In this document: positions 24,714-36,638 of the stretch, piece after piece | How the letters are laid out: each line of letters begins with the position of its first letter | How positions within the stretch are numbered: position 1 is the first letter of the stretch | Assembly: GCF_963678635.1 (NCBI RefSeq) | Contig: NC_087063.1 | Location: 60,768,759 to 60,832,758 of the forward strand | Origin: Symsagittifera roscoffensis | Lineage: Eukaryota; Xenacoelomorpha; Acoela; Convolutidae | Direction of reading: 5' to 3' | Length of the DNA: 64,000 nt | Notes under the pieces: model-generated | The model's database searches: none | What the model was told of the DNA's origin: nothing | Seen by the model: only the letters and a program-made list of their open reading frames with translations | Made by a program: the position numbers and the translations under genes

Positions 24714-25789
24714 GTTTTCGCGGTTTGATGTTTTTTCAGTCGAATTAATTTCCTTTCTTAAAAGGAATAAACTGCACTATCGAACAGCAGAACGTGATCG
24801 ACTTGGATCTCCGATAGCACAACTTTACCATACGGGGAAACTTTGAATGTAGATCAGAGCAGAACAGAAAGCTTGAATAATGTCAGCCATAGAAACTTGC
24901 TTAACTTGGAAAAAGTTTGCTTCTGCTATTTTCTCTGATATAATCACTATTGGACAAAAAATTGAGTATTAATAGTTTTTCGGTGCCCTTTTGTTCATCT
25001 AGCGTGGGTGTGAATTTTGGGTTAAGTTTGGGTACTTTAGTCAAGTTTGCTAAAATACTGAAGCCCTATTGGTCGTGATTCTTCGGATTCCAAAAAAATT
25101 TTTTCAAGTATTTCTAGAAAACTGGGTCTGGGTTTCTCCAATTTTCAGACTGGAAATCTCAAGCAGCTTAAAAATTGGGAAACAATTTTTCTTGTTTTCA
25201 ATTTTTATTACAATAAAGCCTCGTCAAAATTCTCTGTGCTACTTGCGCAAGAATTGCTTCTCTTAATGTTGAAACTCAGATTTGACTAAGTCTAAATCTA
25301 AATCGGAGTACTTAAGTGTAAGCGCAAGTTTTTTAAACTAATGATGCAATCAATGAGGATGTCGCCAAAACTGAAGGAAGAGCCCGAATCTCTACTTGGA
25401 ACGTTCAATCAAGGTCTTTTTGCATCGATAAAATCTACACGTTGCTTTGCTTTATTATCTGAAAAACCTTGTTGCATTTCGAGAGTCAGACAAATTTCCG
25501 TGTCCAGTCATCTGCAAAAAATAAAATATTTAATTTATGACAGAAAAACTACAAGAAAAGCAATTGATCATCTTGTAGTCAGAACTTTTTTTTCGCGTTT
25601 TATTATTCTTAATTACATTTTTCGCATTTTCTACGTGAGGGAGATGAAAACTCTTGGAACTAACTTTGGAACCACTATCTTAGAACCTTCTTTATTTGTG
25701 ACTGTGAAATAATGGGCAAGTTATATGTACAGGTGGTTATTAAACCGGGATTTTGAGTGACAAAGAGAAAAAAAGAAGAAAAACTAAAA

Positions 25790-26680
25790 TTCACCCGAAT
25801 TCGAAGTTGCTTGATATTTTTCAATTGGTGGAAACACTAATTTATTGAACTTGATCACCCTTTCTATATCTTTTGATTCACGTCACCGTTTTTTTTGCAA
25901 CTTGCGTTGCTGCTTGCCCATGGGAATAAGTATTTTGTACTGCCGACCTTTTCGCCATATTTCTCTGTTTTTCACAACAAGAAGTTAACTTTGTTGTGGA
26001 TTTCATCACAAAAATATCGTGCAAACTCAAAAAACGTTTCTTACCATTTTCCTAATTTGTCGCACTTAAAACTATATATTTATATGAAAGATTTATGGCG
26101 AAGATAGCGCTTAATGAAGCTTTCAAAACTGGTTTACTTCTTAGTAAAATCAAATTGTTTTAGTCAAAATCGCCAATAATTTTTTTCAAAACGAACGTTA
26201 CTCGATCCCTTTACTCGCTCGAAACTGTATTAAAACTCAAATGTTTAAACCGTTTTTTTCTCACTACCAGGGAAATTTTTTCGAAATTTCTTTAATGTCG
26301 TTAGAATTACGGTTGAAAGGGCTTTAATATGACACATCGCTTGATTCATTCCGAGGGTTATTTGTGGTACATGATTTTGCGTGGAAAACAAAGAGAAAAA
26401 ATATAACACACCCAAAGTCATAATTCCTTCGTATTTTTCAAATGCTCGGAACATTAATTTATTGAATTTGATCACATTTTCTATATCTACTGATTCAAGT
26501 CTATGTTTTTTTTTGCAACTCGGACAGCTGCTTCCATATTGGAATAGTTATTTTGTACTGCAAACATTTTCGCCATTCGTCTCTGTTTTTCACAAGAAAA
26601 TCAAAGAAATTAGCCTTGTTGTGGATTCCATGACAAAAATTTCTGTAAAACCTGCTTACTATTCGAAAACACACAGTTTG
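25790..26680. repeat. Old direct duplication, two ~320 bp copies
   Basis: 25790-26110 and about 26350-26680 share a run of blocks in the same order: GAAC...TAATTTATTGAA, TTGATCAC, TTCTATATCTTTTGATTCA / TCTACTGATTCA, GCTGCTT..GGAATA, TATTTTGTACTGC, TTTTCGCCAT, CTCTGTTTTTCACAA. No coding character. Confidence 0.6.
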
Positions 26681-27430
26681 GCCTGCAAGATAGCCTGGAA
26701 AACAAGTTCGGAAAATCCATTGGTTTGGCTAAAAAAATCTACTAGTTTTTCAAAAAACTGTTCAAATTACTCAATCAATCCCCATTTTTCCACAAATTTA
26801 GCCTTGTTTTCAGCCATTCAGTTTTGATTGTACAAAAATCTCAAAAAAATCACGAAAGATTAGGCCATCAAAACTAAAATTAACTGCCGGTTGCAAAATA
26901 AGCACAAAAACGAATTTTCAAATAAAGTCATCGAAAATGCATTTTAAAAATTGAACAGCAAAACAAATAGAAACTATTCAATATAAACACAAATTGTTCA
27001 GCGAAACGTAATGCGTAGTCAGCAAAAGCATTGGTATAAAATGTCCAATATTCGGTTCCTTCTTCATGACAATAGCCCCCCTCCCTCGCTAAACTACGAT
27101 GAACTGCCATTTACATTATATGTTTTATGTATACAAGTCATAATAAAATTAAATGTTATCAATCATTGAATCAATCAAGTTTCTGTTTCACCTGAAATGA
27201 AATGAGGAATGAGCAAAAACAATTTAAATTAAGCGTGCTTTAAAGTAGGCTAAGAAGCTTCATGCAAAATGTTTACATTGGAATATTTAAGGTACTAGTG
27301 TCGACTTAGTAAATTTTGTCTCATTTCAAAATTACTTGACTTGTTACAAAATTATACTGAACAACTGCCCACAATTGAATATTAATAGGTATAAAATATA
27401 ACCTGGTAGAATATTACCTGAAGGAATTTT
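26681..27430. other. Intergenic DNA upstream of the calmodulin-like gene
   Basis: AT-rich with no supported gene. A second TATA-like string (GGTATAAAATATA) lies near 27389, upstream of the better-placed one at 27437. Confidence 0.4.
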
Positions 27431-27436
27431 ATCTGG

Positions 27437-27444
27437 TATAAAAA
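27437..27444 (+). promoter_or_regulatory. Candidate TATA box
   Basis: TATAAAAA lies about 190 bp before an ATG exon with a consensus splice donor, with room for a start site near 27465-27475. It is in AT-rich DNA, so this rests on position only. Confidence 0.35.
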
Positions 27445-27624
27445 CACTACCCAACCGTTCAAAGTCGCCATTCGTCACAAACTCATCACTAATTCACAGC
27501 TCTCACTCTTCAAAAACATGCACTAGCAGTTCGATGCTATTAAAAACAGTGCACTGTGTTTTAAGTATTTTTGCAATGTAGCAATTTTGACTCGAGACAT
27601 CATTTTTCGAGAGACAGAGAGATT

Positions 27625-27690
27625 ATGGACAGCAGAACTGCAACGACTACAACTACCGGCACTACTCGAAGCTTTTCGGAGCCAGATAAG
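27625..27690 (+). CDS. Candidate first coding exon of the calmodulin-like gene
   Basis: ATG at 27625 opens 22 codons encoding a Ser/Thr-rich leader (MDSRTATTTTTGTTRSFSEP...), followed by the donor AAG|GTAAAG. The exon ends in phase 0 and the next recognisable coding exon (31090) can start in phase 0, continuing the same Ser-rich composition into the first EF-hand helix. A TATA-like box precedes it. Nothing in this exon is diagnostic, and the 3.4 kb intron is full of repeats. Confidence 0.35.
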
Positions 27691-27860
27691 GTAAAGCTTA
27701 TTCAAAACATTTGCGAGCAGAACCAAACGCAAACTCTCCATTTTATTCTGTAAATTTTAATCATTTTATTTTGAAATACGAAAGAAACTTTTCCAAGCAT
27801 TGAAGGCAAATTATCTCAACTATTTTTAAAAATTGGAAAATTCACCCCTAAAAAACTAAC

Positions 27861-28355
27861 AAGATTGCTCATATCAGGGCAAAGCCCCGAATGTTCCGAC
27901 TGCCTTTTAAGGTTTTATGGAGCAGTAATAACATTAAAAATGACTTTTTTTCTCTAAAATTTGAATTTTTTTAATGAAAATCATCCCCCCACACGCTATA
28001 TAAAGTACAAACGGATAGTTTTTGCTCCTGTAACAAATCAATTATGGTAAATAAGCTTCTTTCAACCCTTTGGAACGATTTTAAGACGGATTAAATCTCC
28101 GCTTACGCGTTAATAGCGCGAAATATATCGCACGTAAATTGTCCCAATTTGGCGAAAATGGCTATCTTTAAACCCCCATAACTTTACCAAAAATGGTCAC
28201 ATGTGAAATATCTTTTCAATTTTGAGCTCAGGACAACAATACTTTTCATTGATATAAAACAATATCCGTCAAAAACGGCTAGTTAAAAAGTCGAAATTTG
28301 TCTGAAGAAAAAAAAAACCCACCTCGAGCACAAATATTCCGTCACTTTCGTATCG
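27861..28355 (+). repeat. Fold-back repeat family, arm 1 (forward)
   Basis: Starts AGATTGCTCATATCAGGGC...GTTCCGACTGCCTTTTAAGG and ends near GAGCACAAATATTCCGTCAC. The reverse complement of nearly the whole segment is found at 29625-30138, giving ~500 bp inverted arms around a ~1.3 kb centre. Confidence 0.8.
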
Positions 28356-28576
28356 GGTTTTTCGAAACAGCTGAAAAGCTGAGTTTGAGAAAGGTATCAA
28401 ATTCAACTATTGGTTTGTCTCGCTTAGTTTTGCTGAATTACGGAGATTGAGACTTTAAGACCCAGATTTAAAGAGTAGGTCGTTGAAACAAATTGTAGAT
28501 TTTTTAGTAGAAAGTTGTTAAGATCATTTGCTCTTATCTAGTGAAAAACTATACTTTGTATTCCAAAGAAAAACAA

Positions 28577-29060
28577 AAGGAATGCTCCGACTGCCTTTCA
28601 AGGCCTATGGAGCAGTAATAACATGAAAAAACTAAATGTAAGAAAATAAAAAGATGTTTTTTAGATTGAGATTTTTTGTGAATCTCCACACTTCATTTAG
28701 AGTACAAATTGATAGATTTTGCTGCTAGTAACAAATCAATTATGGCACACAAGCTTCCTCCACGAATTTGAAACGATTTCAAAGACGGATTAAATCTCCG
28801 CTGACACGTTGATAGCAACAAGTATTGCGTGTTAATTGTCTCAAATTGACTAAAATGGCTATCTTTAAACCCCCAAAACGGAAAGAAAAAGGATTACTGG
28901 TGAAATGCTTTTTTTCAAATTTAAGCTCAAGACAACAATACTTTTTGAATGATATAGAAAAATTCCGTCAAAACTGCTAGTTAAAAGTCGAAGTTTGTCT
29001 GAAAAAAATCACCCCGAGCACAAATATTCCGTTACTTTTCTTACAAAAGTCGGAACAAAA
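28577..29060 (+). repeat. Fold-back repeat family, second forward copy
   Basis: Repeats the arm in the same order (GCTCCGACTGCCTTTCAAGG, AGTACAAATTGATAG, GACGGATTAAATCTCCGCT, AGCACAAATATTCCGTTAC), more diverged than the outer arm. It lies inside the inverted pair. Confidence 0.75.
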
Positions 29061-29624
29061 ATTAAAATTAGGCGTTTTACAATCAAATGGCGAGTTCATT
29101 ATAGTGTGATTCCTGTTAATCGTTTAGGAGCTATCAGAAGGTCTTAAAAGTGTTGTCGACGGATAGTCCGCTGGTTTTTTTTTTCTCAAGATTCGAGACT
29201 GAGTTATTTTGGAGAGCGAAGCTCTTTTTTCGACTCAAGGCCTTCAAGTGGTACCACTATTGAAGCCAAAATCTGTCAGGTTGAGGTAGACCTGAAGCTA
29301 GAGGTCAAGTGATAGCTCGTCACGCCTTATCATTGCCATGGCACGATCTGAAAGTGATCTTCTTTGCCATGGATCTGAAAGTGAACTTCTTATCACTATG
29401 CTAAGTACCTATCGAGTGCCTCTCAGTCTTTCCTCCAATTTACAATAACTTTATGACCAAAAATATAACAATTAGATTGAAAATTTGGATGTTAAATGGT
29501 TATAATGAACTATAATTAATTTCCCCTAGATTCTTAAGATGAAGATGACCAATCAAAATCCTCTAAAATTCCATTCTCATGGTTAATGTGCTGTGAACAT
29601 TGATTGTATTGTTGTTCCGACTTT

Positions 29625-30138
29625 CGATACGAAAGTAACGGAATATTTGTGCTCGGGGTGGGTTTTTTTTTCTTCAGACAAATTTCGACTTTTTAACTAG
29701 CCATTTTTGACGGAATTTTTTTACATCATTCAAAAGGTATTGTTGTCCTGAGCTCAAATTTGAAAAGATATTTCACCTGTGATCATTTTTCGTAAAGTTA
29801 CGGATTTAAAGGTTGCCATTTCAGGCCAATTTGGGACAATTAACGCGCGATATATTTCGCGCTATTAACGCGTAAGCGGAGAGTTAATCCGTCTTAGAAA
29901 TCGTTCCAAATTGGTTAAAAGAAGCTTATGTGCCATAATTGGTTTGTTACAAAGAGCAAAAACGATCCTTTTGTACTTTTTGTGGCGTGTGGGGGGATGA
30001 TTTTCATAAAAAAATTCAAATTTTAGAAATTTTTTTTTGATTTTGTTTCATTTCATTGAATTTTTAAATGTTATTACGGCTCCATAAACCTTAAAAGGCA
30101 GTCGGAACATTCAGGGCTTCGCCCTGATACGAGCAGTC
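29625..30138 (-). repeat. Fold-back repeat family, inverted arm
   Basis: Reverse complement of 27861-28355, from CTTTCGATACGAAAG and CGGAATATTTGTGCTCGGGG to CCTTAAAAGGCAGTCGGAAC and GGGCTTCGCCCTGATACGAGCAGTC. The end contains a short CAGGGC/GCCCTG hairpin. Confidence 0.8.
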
Positions 30139-30240
30139 TTGATTTTGTTTCATTTCATTGAATTGTTAAATATTATTACGGCTTCATAAACCTTAAAAGG
30201 CAGTCGGAACATTCAGGGCTTCGCCCTGATACGAGCAGTC
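30037..30240 (-). repeat. 102 bp tandem duplication at the fold-back terminus
   Basis: Units 30037-30138 and 30139-30240 differ at only a few positions. Each runs from TTGATTTTGTTTCATTTC to GATACGAGCAGTC, so the terminal part of the inverted arm was duplicated recently. Confidence 0.85.
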
Positions 30241-30599
30241 TTGTATAAATTTGCTAACGATATAGTCCATTCAAATTGTTTAATTCCCATAAAATTCTAG
30301 TGCAGGATGTCATCTTCTTAGTGTACTTTTTGTTTTGAAACAGCAACTTTTTGTAGCAATACGACAGTTTCTATTTTATGGTGAAATTTTTACCGGACTT
30401 GATGTCCCAGTTGATGAAATATTTTTTTATTTTTCAACCAAGAAACTCTTGCAAGCTCATTTCTAAAAATATTTGAAAGGCTTAAAACTATTCCAACACC
30501 TTTTCTTACAGCATGACAATAAAATAGCTTGTTCGCCGCATTAATACACTGCCCAGTGGTGTATGTGCTGAATTTATTCTGAGAAAAGCGAGATTCATG

Positions 30600-31000
30600 A
30601 TGAATTTTTGTTCTAACTTTTGAACAAAGTGACGGAATATTTGTGCTCGGGGTGGTTTTTTTTTCTCCAGACAAAAATCAAATTTTAAACTAGCAATATT
30701 TTTTGGAATTTTTTTATGGCATTGGGAAGGTATTGTCCGTCTTAGCAATCGTTCCAATTTGGTTGAAGCAAGCTATATGTCATAAATGCTACGTTGCTAG
30801 GAGTGAAATCCATCACGTGTACTCTATATGGCGTGTGAGGGGATGATTTTTAGAAGAAAAAAAAATGGTTCAAATTTCTTAGATTCTCTTTTTCATTTCT
30901 TTTTGAAAAGTTCAATATTTTTTAAAGTAAACACTGCTCCATAGACCTTAAAAGGCAGTCAGGTTTTGCCTTGATACGAGCAGTCTTGCCTTTTAAACCC
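30600..31000 (-). repeat. Fold-back repeat family, second inverted copy
   Basis: From GTGACGGAATATTTGTGCTCGG to CTTAAAAGGCAGTCAGG...GATACGAGCAGTCTTG. An internally deleted relative of the 29625-30138 arm. It ends about 90 bp before the EF-hand exon. Confidence 0.75.
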
Positions 31001-31089
31001 TTTTTCGTTGCATAAGTTGTGTATGCCAAAGTTCGGATATCTTTTATACGGACCGAGAGTTTCTTATACTAAAGGTTAGTGGAGCTCAG

Positions 31090-32244
31090 AGCTCGTCGAT
31101 TCCGAATAAGGACAACAACTATGGACTGAGTGAGGACAGGGTAGAGGAGTTCAAGGCCGCCTTCCAGTTGTTCGATAAGGACGGGGACGGGACCATCACC
31201 GCCAAGGAACTAGGAACCATTATGAGGCAAGCAACTTATACTTTGATCCAAATGACTGCCATGTTTAGTCTCTCTTGTTGATTGTTGCCTAAAGCAAAAT
31301 TTCGATTTTGTTGAAAAAAAATGATGTTTTAACGTAATTTGCGTCAAAGTAATTTGCGTCGTAGAATCTGCTCTGAAAAAACACAACACTACAAAATAAT
31401 GGTAAAAGAGCTTTTTGAAGGAAGAGGCGCAAGCTCTTCTTCCCCCGTTTCCCTAATTCCGACCTTGAAGTAATGCCTTTTTATTGAAACTACTATCGAC
31501 GTTTGGCTCTTCCATTTATGAAGGTCTGAAGTTTTATAAAAATCAAAATGCCCATCCTCGAAATCCGCCCCTGACAAACCACAACCTATTTTCTCGTAAT
31601 TAGACTAAAGAACAAAAAAAATTAAGCTTCTTATCGTGGGCGGATTTAGGATTTTCTCGAGGGGGGTGAGCGGATTCTCAAAAAGTTTTCGAGAATTTTT
31701 GTCGACCTTAATATTTTTAGGTCGACCAAATTGACTTTCCGAGTAGTCCCAGAACATTATTAAGACCCTATTTTGACCAAAAATTTAGGGTCGCGGGCAA
31801 ATTTTTGAAAAAACAGTTGTGAAACACGCCGTTTTTACGGCAAAAACATGCGTTTGTTTGGCGCGCGCTCCCCCTTCAAAAATGATAATTATTGGCGCCA
31901 AAGGCGCTTTTAAAAAATTTTTTGGGTTGGTCGGCCTAAAATGGATGTCATAAAGTAATACGAAAGGTGACCCTTTGGTTGGTGATGGGATCGAATACCT
32001 GAGGGGCCCCTAAATCCGCCCCTGCCTCTTATTCCTTAGTTTTTAGAAACTATGTCGTCGTGAAATTGTTACTCTTGCTTGTGTGTCTCCTTTTAGATCT
32101 CTGGGCCAGAATCCCTCGCAGGAGGAGTTGCGGAAGCTGGTGGAGGAGACAGATGTAGATGGGAATGGGGAGATAGACTTCGACGAGTTCCTGGCCATGA
32201 TGGCCAAACAGCTCAAGGGACACAGCGGCGGCGAGAACCTCAGG
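31090..32244 (+). CDS. Calmodulin-like EF-hand protein, exons for EF-hands 1 and 2
   Basis: Calcium sensor of the calmodulin/troponin C superfamily. Exon 31090-31226 encodes a Ser-rich lead-in, an EF-hand 1 helix like calmodulin's and the loop [12 protein letters not shown]. Exon 32097-32244 encodes SLGQNP and the loop [12 protein letters not shown], ending after NLR before GTAAGT. Both loops keep all Ca2+ ligands. The codon split AG|A joins the exons in phase 2 across an 870 bp intron whose donor is GC (AG|GCAAGC) and acceptor AG. The 5' acceptor could be 31089 or 31074; both keep the frame. EF-hands 3 and 4 are not in this window; downstream lies a retroelement and a second copy of these same exons, so the gene may be disrupted or very long. 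Confidence 0.8.
31635..32024. mobile_element. hAT-type MITE in the EF-hand intron (copy 1)
   Basis: 390 bp non-autonomous DNA element. Terminal inverted repeats TGGGCGGATTTAGG at left and CCTAAATCCGCCCCTG at right, flanked by 8 bp near-identical target duplications CTTCTTAT (31627-31634) and CCTCTTAT (32025-32032). Eight-base duplications and CAGGGGCGGA-type ends are typical of hAT. No transposase. A similar right end (AAATCCGCCCCTG) at 31560-31572 suggests another MITE fragment beside it. Confidence 0.8.
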
Positions 32245-32402
32245 GTAAGTCATTGGTGTTGTATAGTTTGAGCCAGTATAGTATGAGCCAGGTTGGTGGC
32301 AACATCAGTGACTAGTAGCTTTGGAAATGTTGTTACGACATAAAATTTAGCCCAACGCCCCCCCCCCCTCCCCCCACTTCAGGGAATCGACTCCCTGACG
32401 AC

Positions 32403-32654
32403 TGTGGAATGTCAACCGAAAAAAGTAATTGTAATAAGATGTGAATTGTTAGAATAAAGAATATTGAGATATCTGTATCTTTCATCAGATAACGAGAGAG
32501 CGATTTTTCATTCAACACAAAACATTAACACGGTCGGCAAGTACCGGCCTTGACATAATAACATCAACTCACTCAGACTAACATTATGACCTCTATCAAT
32601 TCAATACACAATACAACGTTACACAATGGGAGGCAGCACAACCGCCGTACCACA
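32403..32654 (-). mobile_element. Long terminal repeat (3' LTR) of gypsy element A
   Basis: Read on the - strand, the LTR begins TGTGG directly after a purine run (GAAGGGGGGAAG, plus-strand 32655-32666) that serves as polypurine tract, and ends CCACA, giving 5 bp terminal inverted repeats. Length 252 bp. A second copy with the same ends is at 39247-39512. The 5' LTR of element A is not seen. Confidence 0.75.
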
Positions 32655-32750
32655 CTTCCCCCCTTCAAAAATATCTGATCAACATAAGTTGAAATAAACA
32701 AATTGAGTTTAGTTTCAGGTGTGAGTTTAAAGTGTGTTTTACCAAATCTT

Positions 32751-33925
32751 CTACTTTTGAGACTGCACTTTATTCTTTTTAAATACTTTCACTTTTCTTC
32801 TTGGTGATGGTGACAAAAATAACCCTGAAGGAGACACCGGAACCGTCAGACCACCCGAAAAGCCTGGTGTAGATGCTTCCGAGACTTCTTTGACCGCATG
32901 TGGTATGGGACTGCCATAAAAATGTTTTTGTCTTTTACTGCGGCCCGAGGTTCTCGAGGAGGAAGATTCGTTCCCATCTTGATCTGCTGTAGCCTCAGTA
33001 GATATCTTCTGTGGTGAAATAAGCGACTTAGTGGGGCTGCTTTCTGGAGTTTGCTTAACGATCGTCAAGGGGCAGGACTGCGGTGTGACATTTGATTCTG
33101 TCACATGATCGTCTTGAGATGAAACCGGTTGTAATCCGGTTGCGTCCGATACTACTTCCGCGCCTGGTTGTATCGTTACCCTCCTGGTCGTATCTGACCT
33201 TTTTATCGAGTTTGACAGATATAGGAATGGCTTTCGAGCATGAGGGTTGGGCTGCCAGTCTAGTCGTAGCTGCCAATTGTTTCTGTTGTGCCTGCGCTCT
33301 CGGAACCAGAATTTCGTCTGAAGATGACGAGGAAGATAATTTGCTCTCTCTTTCCAGCTGTTTCCCCAAAAGTGGTTTGCTGGGTCCCTGGCGACCTGAA
33401 ATTTGTGGATTTTTAAGTCTTAGCGAAATATCTTTTTTCCTAATTACTTTCCCCGCTTCCGTAATATAAGTAGAAAGAGTAACTCTGATAATTTTATCCC
33501 CAAAGCATTTTAAAAATTGTTTCCCCGATTTACGATTCGCCACTTTCCCGATTATTTCAACTGAGTTCGGACTAGATGAAAGCAATGACTCTAGTTTAAA
33601 TTTGGTACTAGTTGCTGGCGAGTCTAATGCGTCCTGTCTGAAATTCAGAGTCCCCGTTGTTCCTGAGGGAGGCCGCTAGGAGCTGGTTTCTCTCAGTCAA
33701 AGTACGGAGAGCTCGGCAACCCTCTTCATGGGAGAGTTTCCTTTTCCAGATCATCCACTCGTTCGCCGATTTCGCGAGATGTTCCAGGGATTTGTAGTAT
33801 GTATTTGCAATCTGGGTGGATTCCATCTTGAATTGGGGTGAGACATTCCTGCTTTGGTGGCCCTTCTTAACCACCTTGACGCGAGGCCTGCTGGCACATA
33901 GTTCTCTTCTCTTCTTGACTGTCAA
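32751..33925 (-). pseudogene. Ty3/gypsy element A, integrase C-terminal tail (frameshifted)
   Basis: Three - strand frames (33925-33608, 33585-33055, 33104-32751) together form the basic, Ser-rich polyprotein tail between the integrase core and the polypurine tract. The stop near 33608 and a frame change near 33080-33104 break it. The same tail is repeated at 39609-39848 and in the array at 40484-41380 and 42025-42880, which confirms its extent. No enzymatic motif; its role is inferred from position. Confidence 0.65.
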
Positions 33926-34311
33926 CAGGTCTCTTTCCTAATTCTGCTCGTCTAAAAGAATTTTAGATTTAAGATTATCGGTCGCTAGTGACTACTCAGA
34001 GTTTGGTTTCCTGCCAAAGTGTAATTCGAACGGAGATAGACCAGTAACTGAATTCTTCGTTATCCAGATATCTTCGATAATCATCTTAAGAGCCGTATGA
34101 AAATCTGGTGGTTTTTTTTACTAGTTGTAAAGTGCCCAATTTTTTTTAATCGTCAGAATAGATCACTCTACCAGACCCAAACCAGGGTGATCTCCGACCG
34201 AGCAAAAATATGATTAATGCCTTTCCATTTGCAATACTGATATTATGACTTATTTTTAAAACCAGAATATCGATCCGTCCTGATCGCTTTACGAATACTT
34301 TGAGTAAAAAC

Positions 34312-34815
34312 TTATTTTTCCAAGAATTTTAGAATTTTGTTTATCTCCAGTCGTTTTGGTAAGCATCGCAGACGGATATTTGGAGAAGCGGTCGATAGCT
34401 TCCAGGATGTATACTTGGTTACCTGCACCGTCTGCACCCGACCCGTGTAATCTAACTGAAGTTCCTCGTTGGGAGCATTTAAAAGAAGAAGTGACTTGTA
34501 TATTTTAAATTGACTCATTGGTTTTAAATTCTTACAAAATTTTGTACATTCTCTGCAGTTTTTGCAGAGGTTGACAAAATCTCTGTGATTTCTTGGCCAC
34601 CACAGATACTGGGCTGTGTCAACCATCGCCTCATGTCCTGGGTGCGATCGGTGCAACCGCGATGAAACTGCTCGTTGAAGGCAATTCGGAATCGGATTCC
34701 TGTTGTCTATGATTATGCAGCCATCAACCACCGCTGCCAAATCCCAAAAGATCCTAATGTAGGGGTCTATCCTGGCGAAGCCTTCGTAGTCCCTGTTCCT
34801 AATTGCTTTTTTCAT
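34312..34815 (-). pseudogene. Ty3/gypsy element A, integrase zinc-binding region
   Basis: Contains the HHCC zinc finger of retroviral-type integrases (HRSHPGH ... CKNCRECTKFC) followed by the start of the catalytic core (ELQLDYTG). The core then goes out of frame, and the D-D-E triad cannot be read in one frame. Repeated in the adjoining fragment at 37130-37721. Confidence 0.8.
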
Positions 34816-34994
34816 CAGTCTGAGAGTCGCATCTTCGTAAGTCAGCTCACTGAGAAGTTCGGCGTCAAGAATTCCTACTGGGTCCGGGAGAGCTTTCTTG
34901 TCCTTGGCGACAATTCCTTGCCCAATCGAAACTCGGTTCTCTTGTCTAGTTGGTCGCTTAGTTTTGATCGTCCTCTGTTTTCAGAAATTCGCGA

Positions 34995-35640
34995 TTATGT
35001 TAGCATATTTGAGTTTTCGGCGGCCGCCTTCTTCTCGGCCGCCATGCTTCTTGTCTGTGAGCTGGTCTTGAGCGACCTAAAGGAATTCTGCTGAGAGGAG
35101 CGAGTTCGTTCAGCAACCTCCGGAAACTTTCTTCCATGATAGGATCGTCTGTAGCATTCGACATATCTAAAAATGAAAGGTTGGGGGGCTTCGAAAGAAG
35201 GGTGGCGTGAAAAATAATCGACTATGCCTAATTTTGTGCCAGCAATATGTGTAACTTTAAAGTCGAACGGTAAAAGTCTGTCTGCCCATCTGGTCAACCG
35301 AGATTGATAAGGTTTGTTGCCTCTATTTGACTGGAAGGCGGATATGATAGCTTTGTTGTCAATTAGTACCTATATTAAATCTATTCCCCAATAAGTAGTT
35401 CCTGAAAAGTTCGCATGACCAAACTATTGCGAGTAATTCTAACTCATTGGTACCAAATATTTTTTCCTGTGTATTCAGGAATTTCGAGGCGAATGATATT
35501 GGTACCTATTGGTACCCAGGAACCATCCGGTAATTCTTGTTCCAGAGCTGCGCCTAGCCCGCTATGGCTGTTGTCACATTTCACCCTGGAGTTTCTGTTC
35601 TGGTCGTAATGGTACATTTTGGTATGTTTGAGACTAGAAG
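34995..35640 (-). pseudogene. Ty3/gypsy element A, RNase H remnant
   Basis: The frame at 35297-34995 carries the RNase H end RWADRLLPFDFKVTHIAGTK followed by DYFSRHP. Upstream, up to about 35620, broken - strand frames still resemble the N-terminal RNase H region. Interrupted by stops, so inactive. Confidence 0.65.
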
Positions 35641-35794
35641 AAGTGTATCTTCAAATACCTTTTGTTCTCCGTTCTTCATACAATTTTTTGCTTATTGTTC
35701 ATTTTTAAAGAGCGTCTGAACTTTTCGGTCAAAACGTGAAAACTTGTTAAAAAAAGTTTTGCAGGTGACCAAGAACTTAATAAAGGTTTAAGTT

Positions 35795-36505
35795 CTAAAA
35801 CCCTGTTTTAAAACGATAAGTGCCTGTTGATTCTTCGCAGACAATACTAAAACTGCAATGACTGTTGACTACATCATTGAGTAAAAGTTGGCTAAAAGCG
35901 GATTTTAAATCAAGAGATGTGAACCAAACTTCCCTCTGGTTATCCGTATTGATGATTTGGGCGGCAACGTCCAATTGTTCCAGAAGGTTGGGCGTTTGAT
36001 ATTGGTTTTTGAATATCTGAGCGTTCATTGATTTTGCGTCCAAAGCAAATTTTATGGATCCATCCTTCTTAGCTGTTATAACTACAGGTGCTACAAAATA
36101 ATCGCTGGTGCATTTATTCAACTTTACGATGTGTCCTCCTATGATGAGTTTCTTGATTTCTGAGCCCACTTTGTCTTGGATGTGTAATGTTACTCTACGA
36201 CCTTTCTCTTGGATGGGAACTAAAGGGTCCATAAGTACTGAATGTAGTCGGTGGTTTTTTGATCTGCCCTGTCTAGTGAAAATCTTTTTGAATTTGCTCA
36301 TAAAATAGTTCTGCCTTTTGGCTGAGTCGGTTGGTGAAGATGAAATTTCATTGATAGGAGTTGGTCTTGTTTGGGTGATTTGGACCCCCAAGAAACTTTG
36401 AAGATCCGGACCCAGTAAGCATCTGGTGCGATTTTCAGAGACCAGAAGTTTCGCAGAATTTATCTGCCAACCTAGAGAAGATACCTCTGATTTTGGGGTA
36501 CCCAA
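35795..36505 (-). pseudogene. Ty3/gypsy element A, reverse transcriptase N-terminal half
   Basis: 236-codon - strand frame with the RT entry region (IKKLIIGGHIVKL..., APVVITAKKDGSIKFALDAKSMN) and block A FTSLDLKSAFSQLLL, where the first catalytic Asp lies. The frame stops after TGTYRFKTGF, and the following palm segment with the YxDD motif is absent before the RNase H remnant, so an internal deletion removed the active site. Confidence 0.8.
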
Positions 36506-36638
36506 TAACTTGATTGTTTTTCTGTTGTAATCGACATAGTGGGTATCAATGGGCAGTTCCGAAGTTTAAAGTAATTTGACGTTAGCACCCGAGTTCATCA
36601 GAATATCTGCAGTTTTCTTGTTGATATAAGATGCTGGA

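Noticed and set aside
25341-26827. Protein-coding genes in two frames of 123 and 148 codons
   Set aside because: Low-complexity composition, no domain, no splice context, and they overlap an old non-coding duplication.
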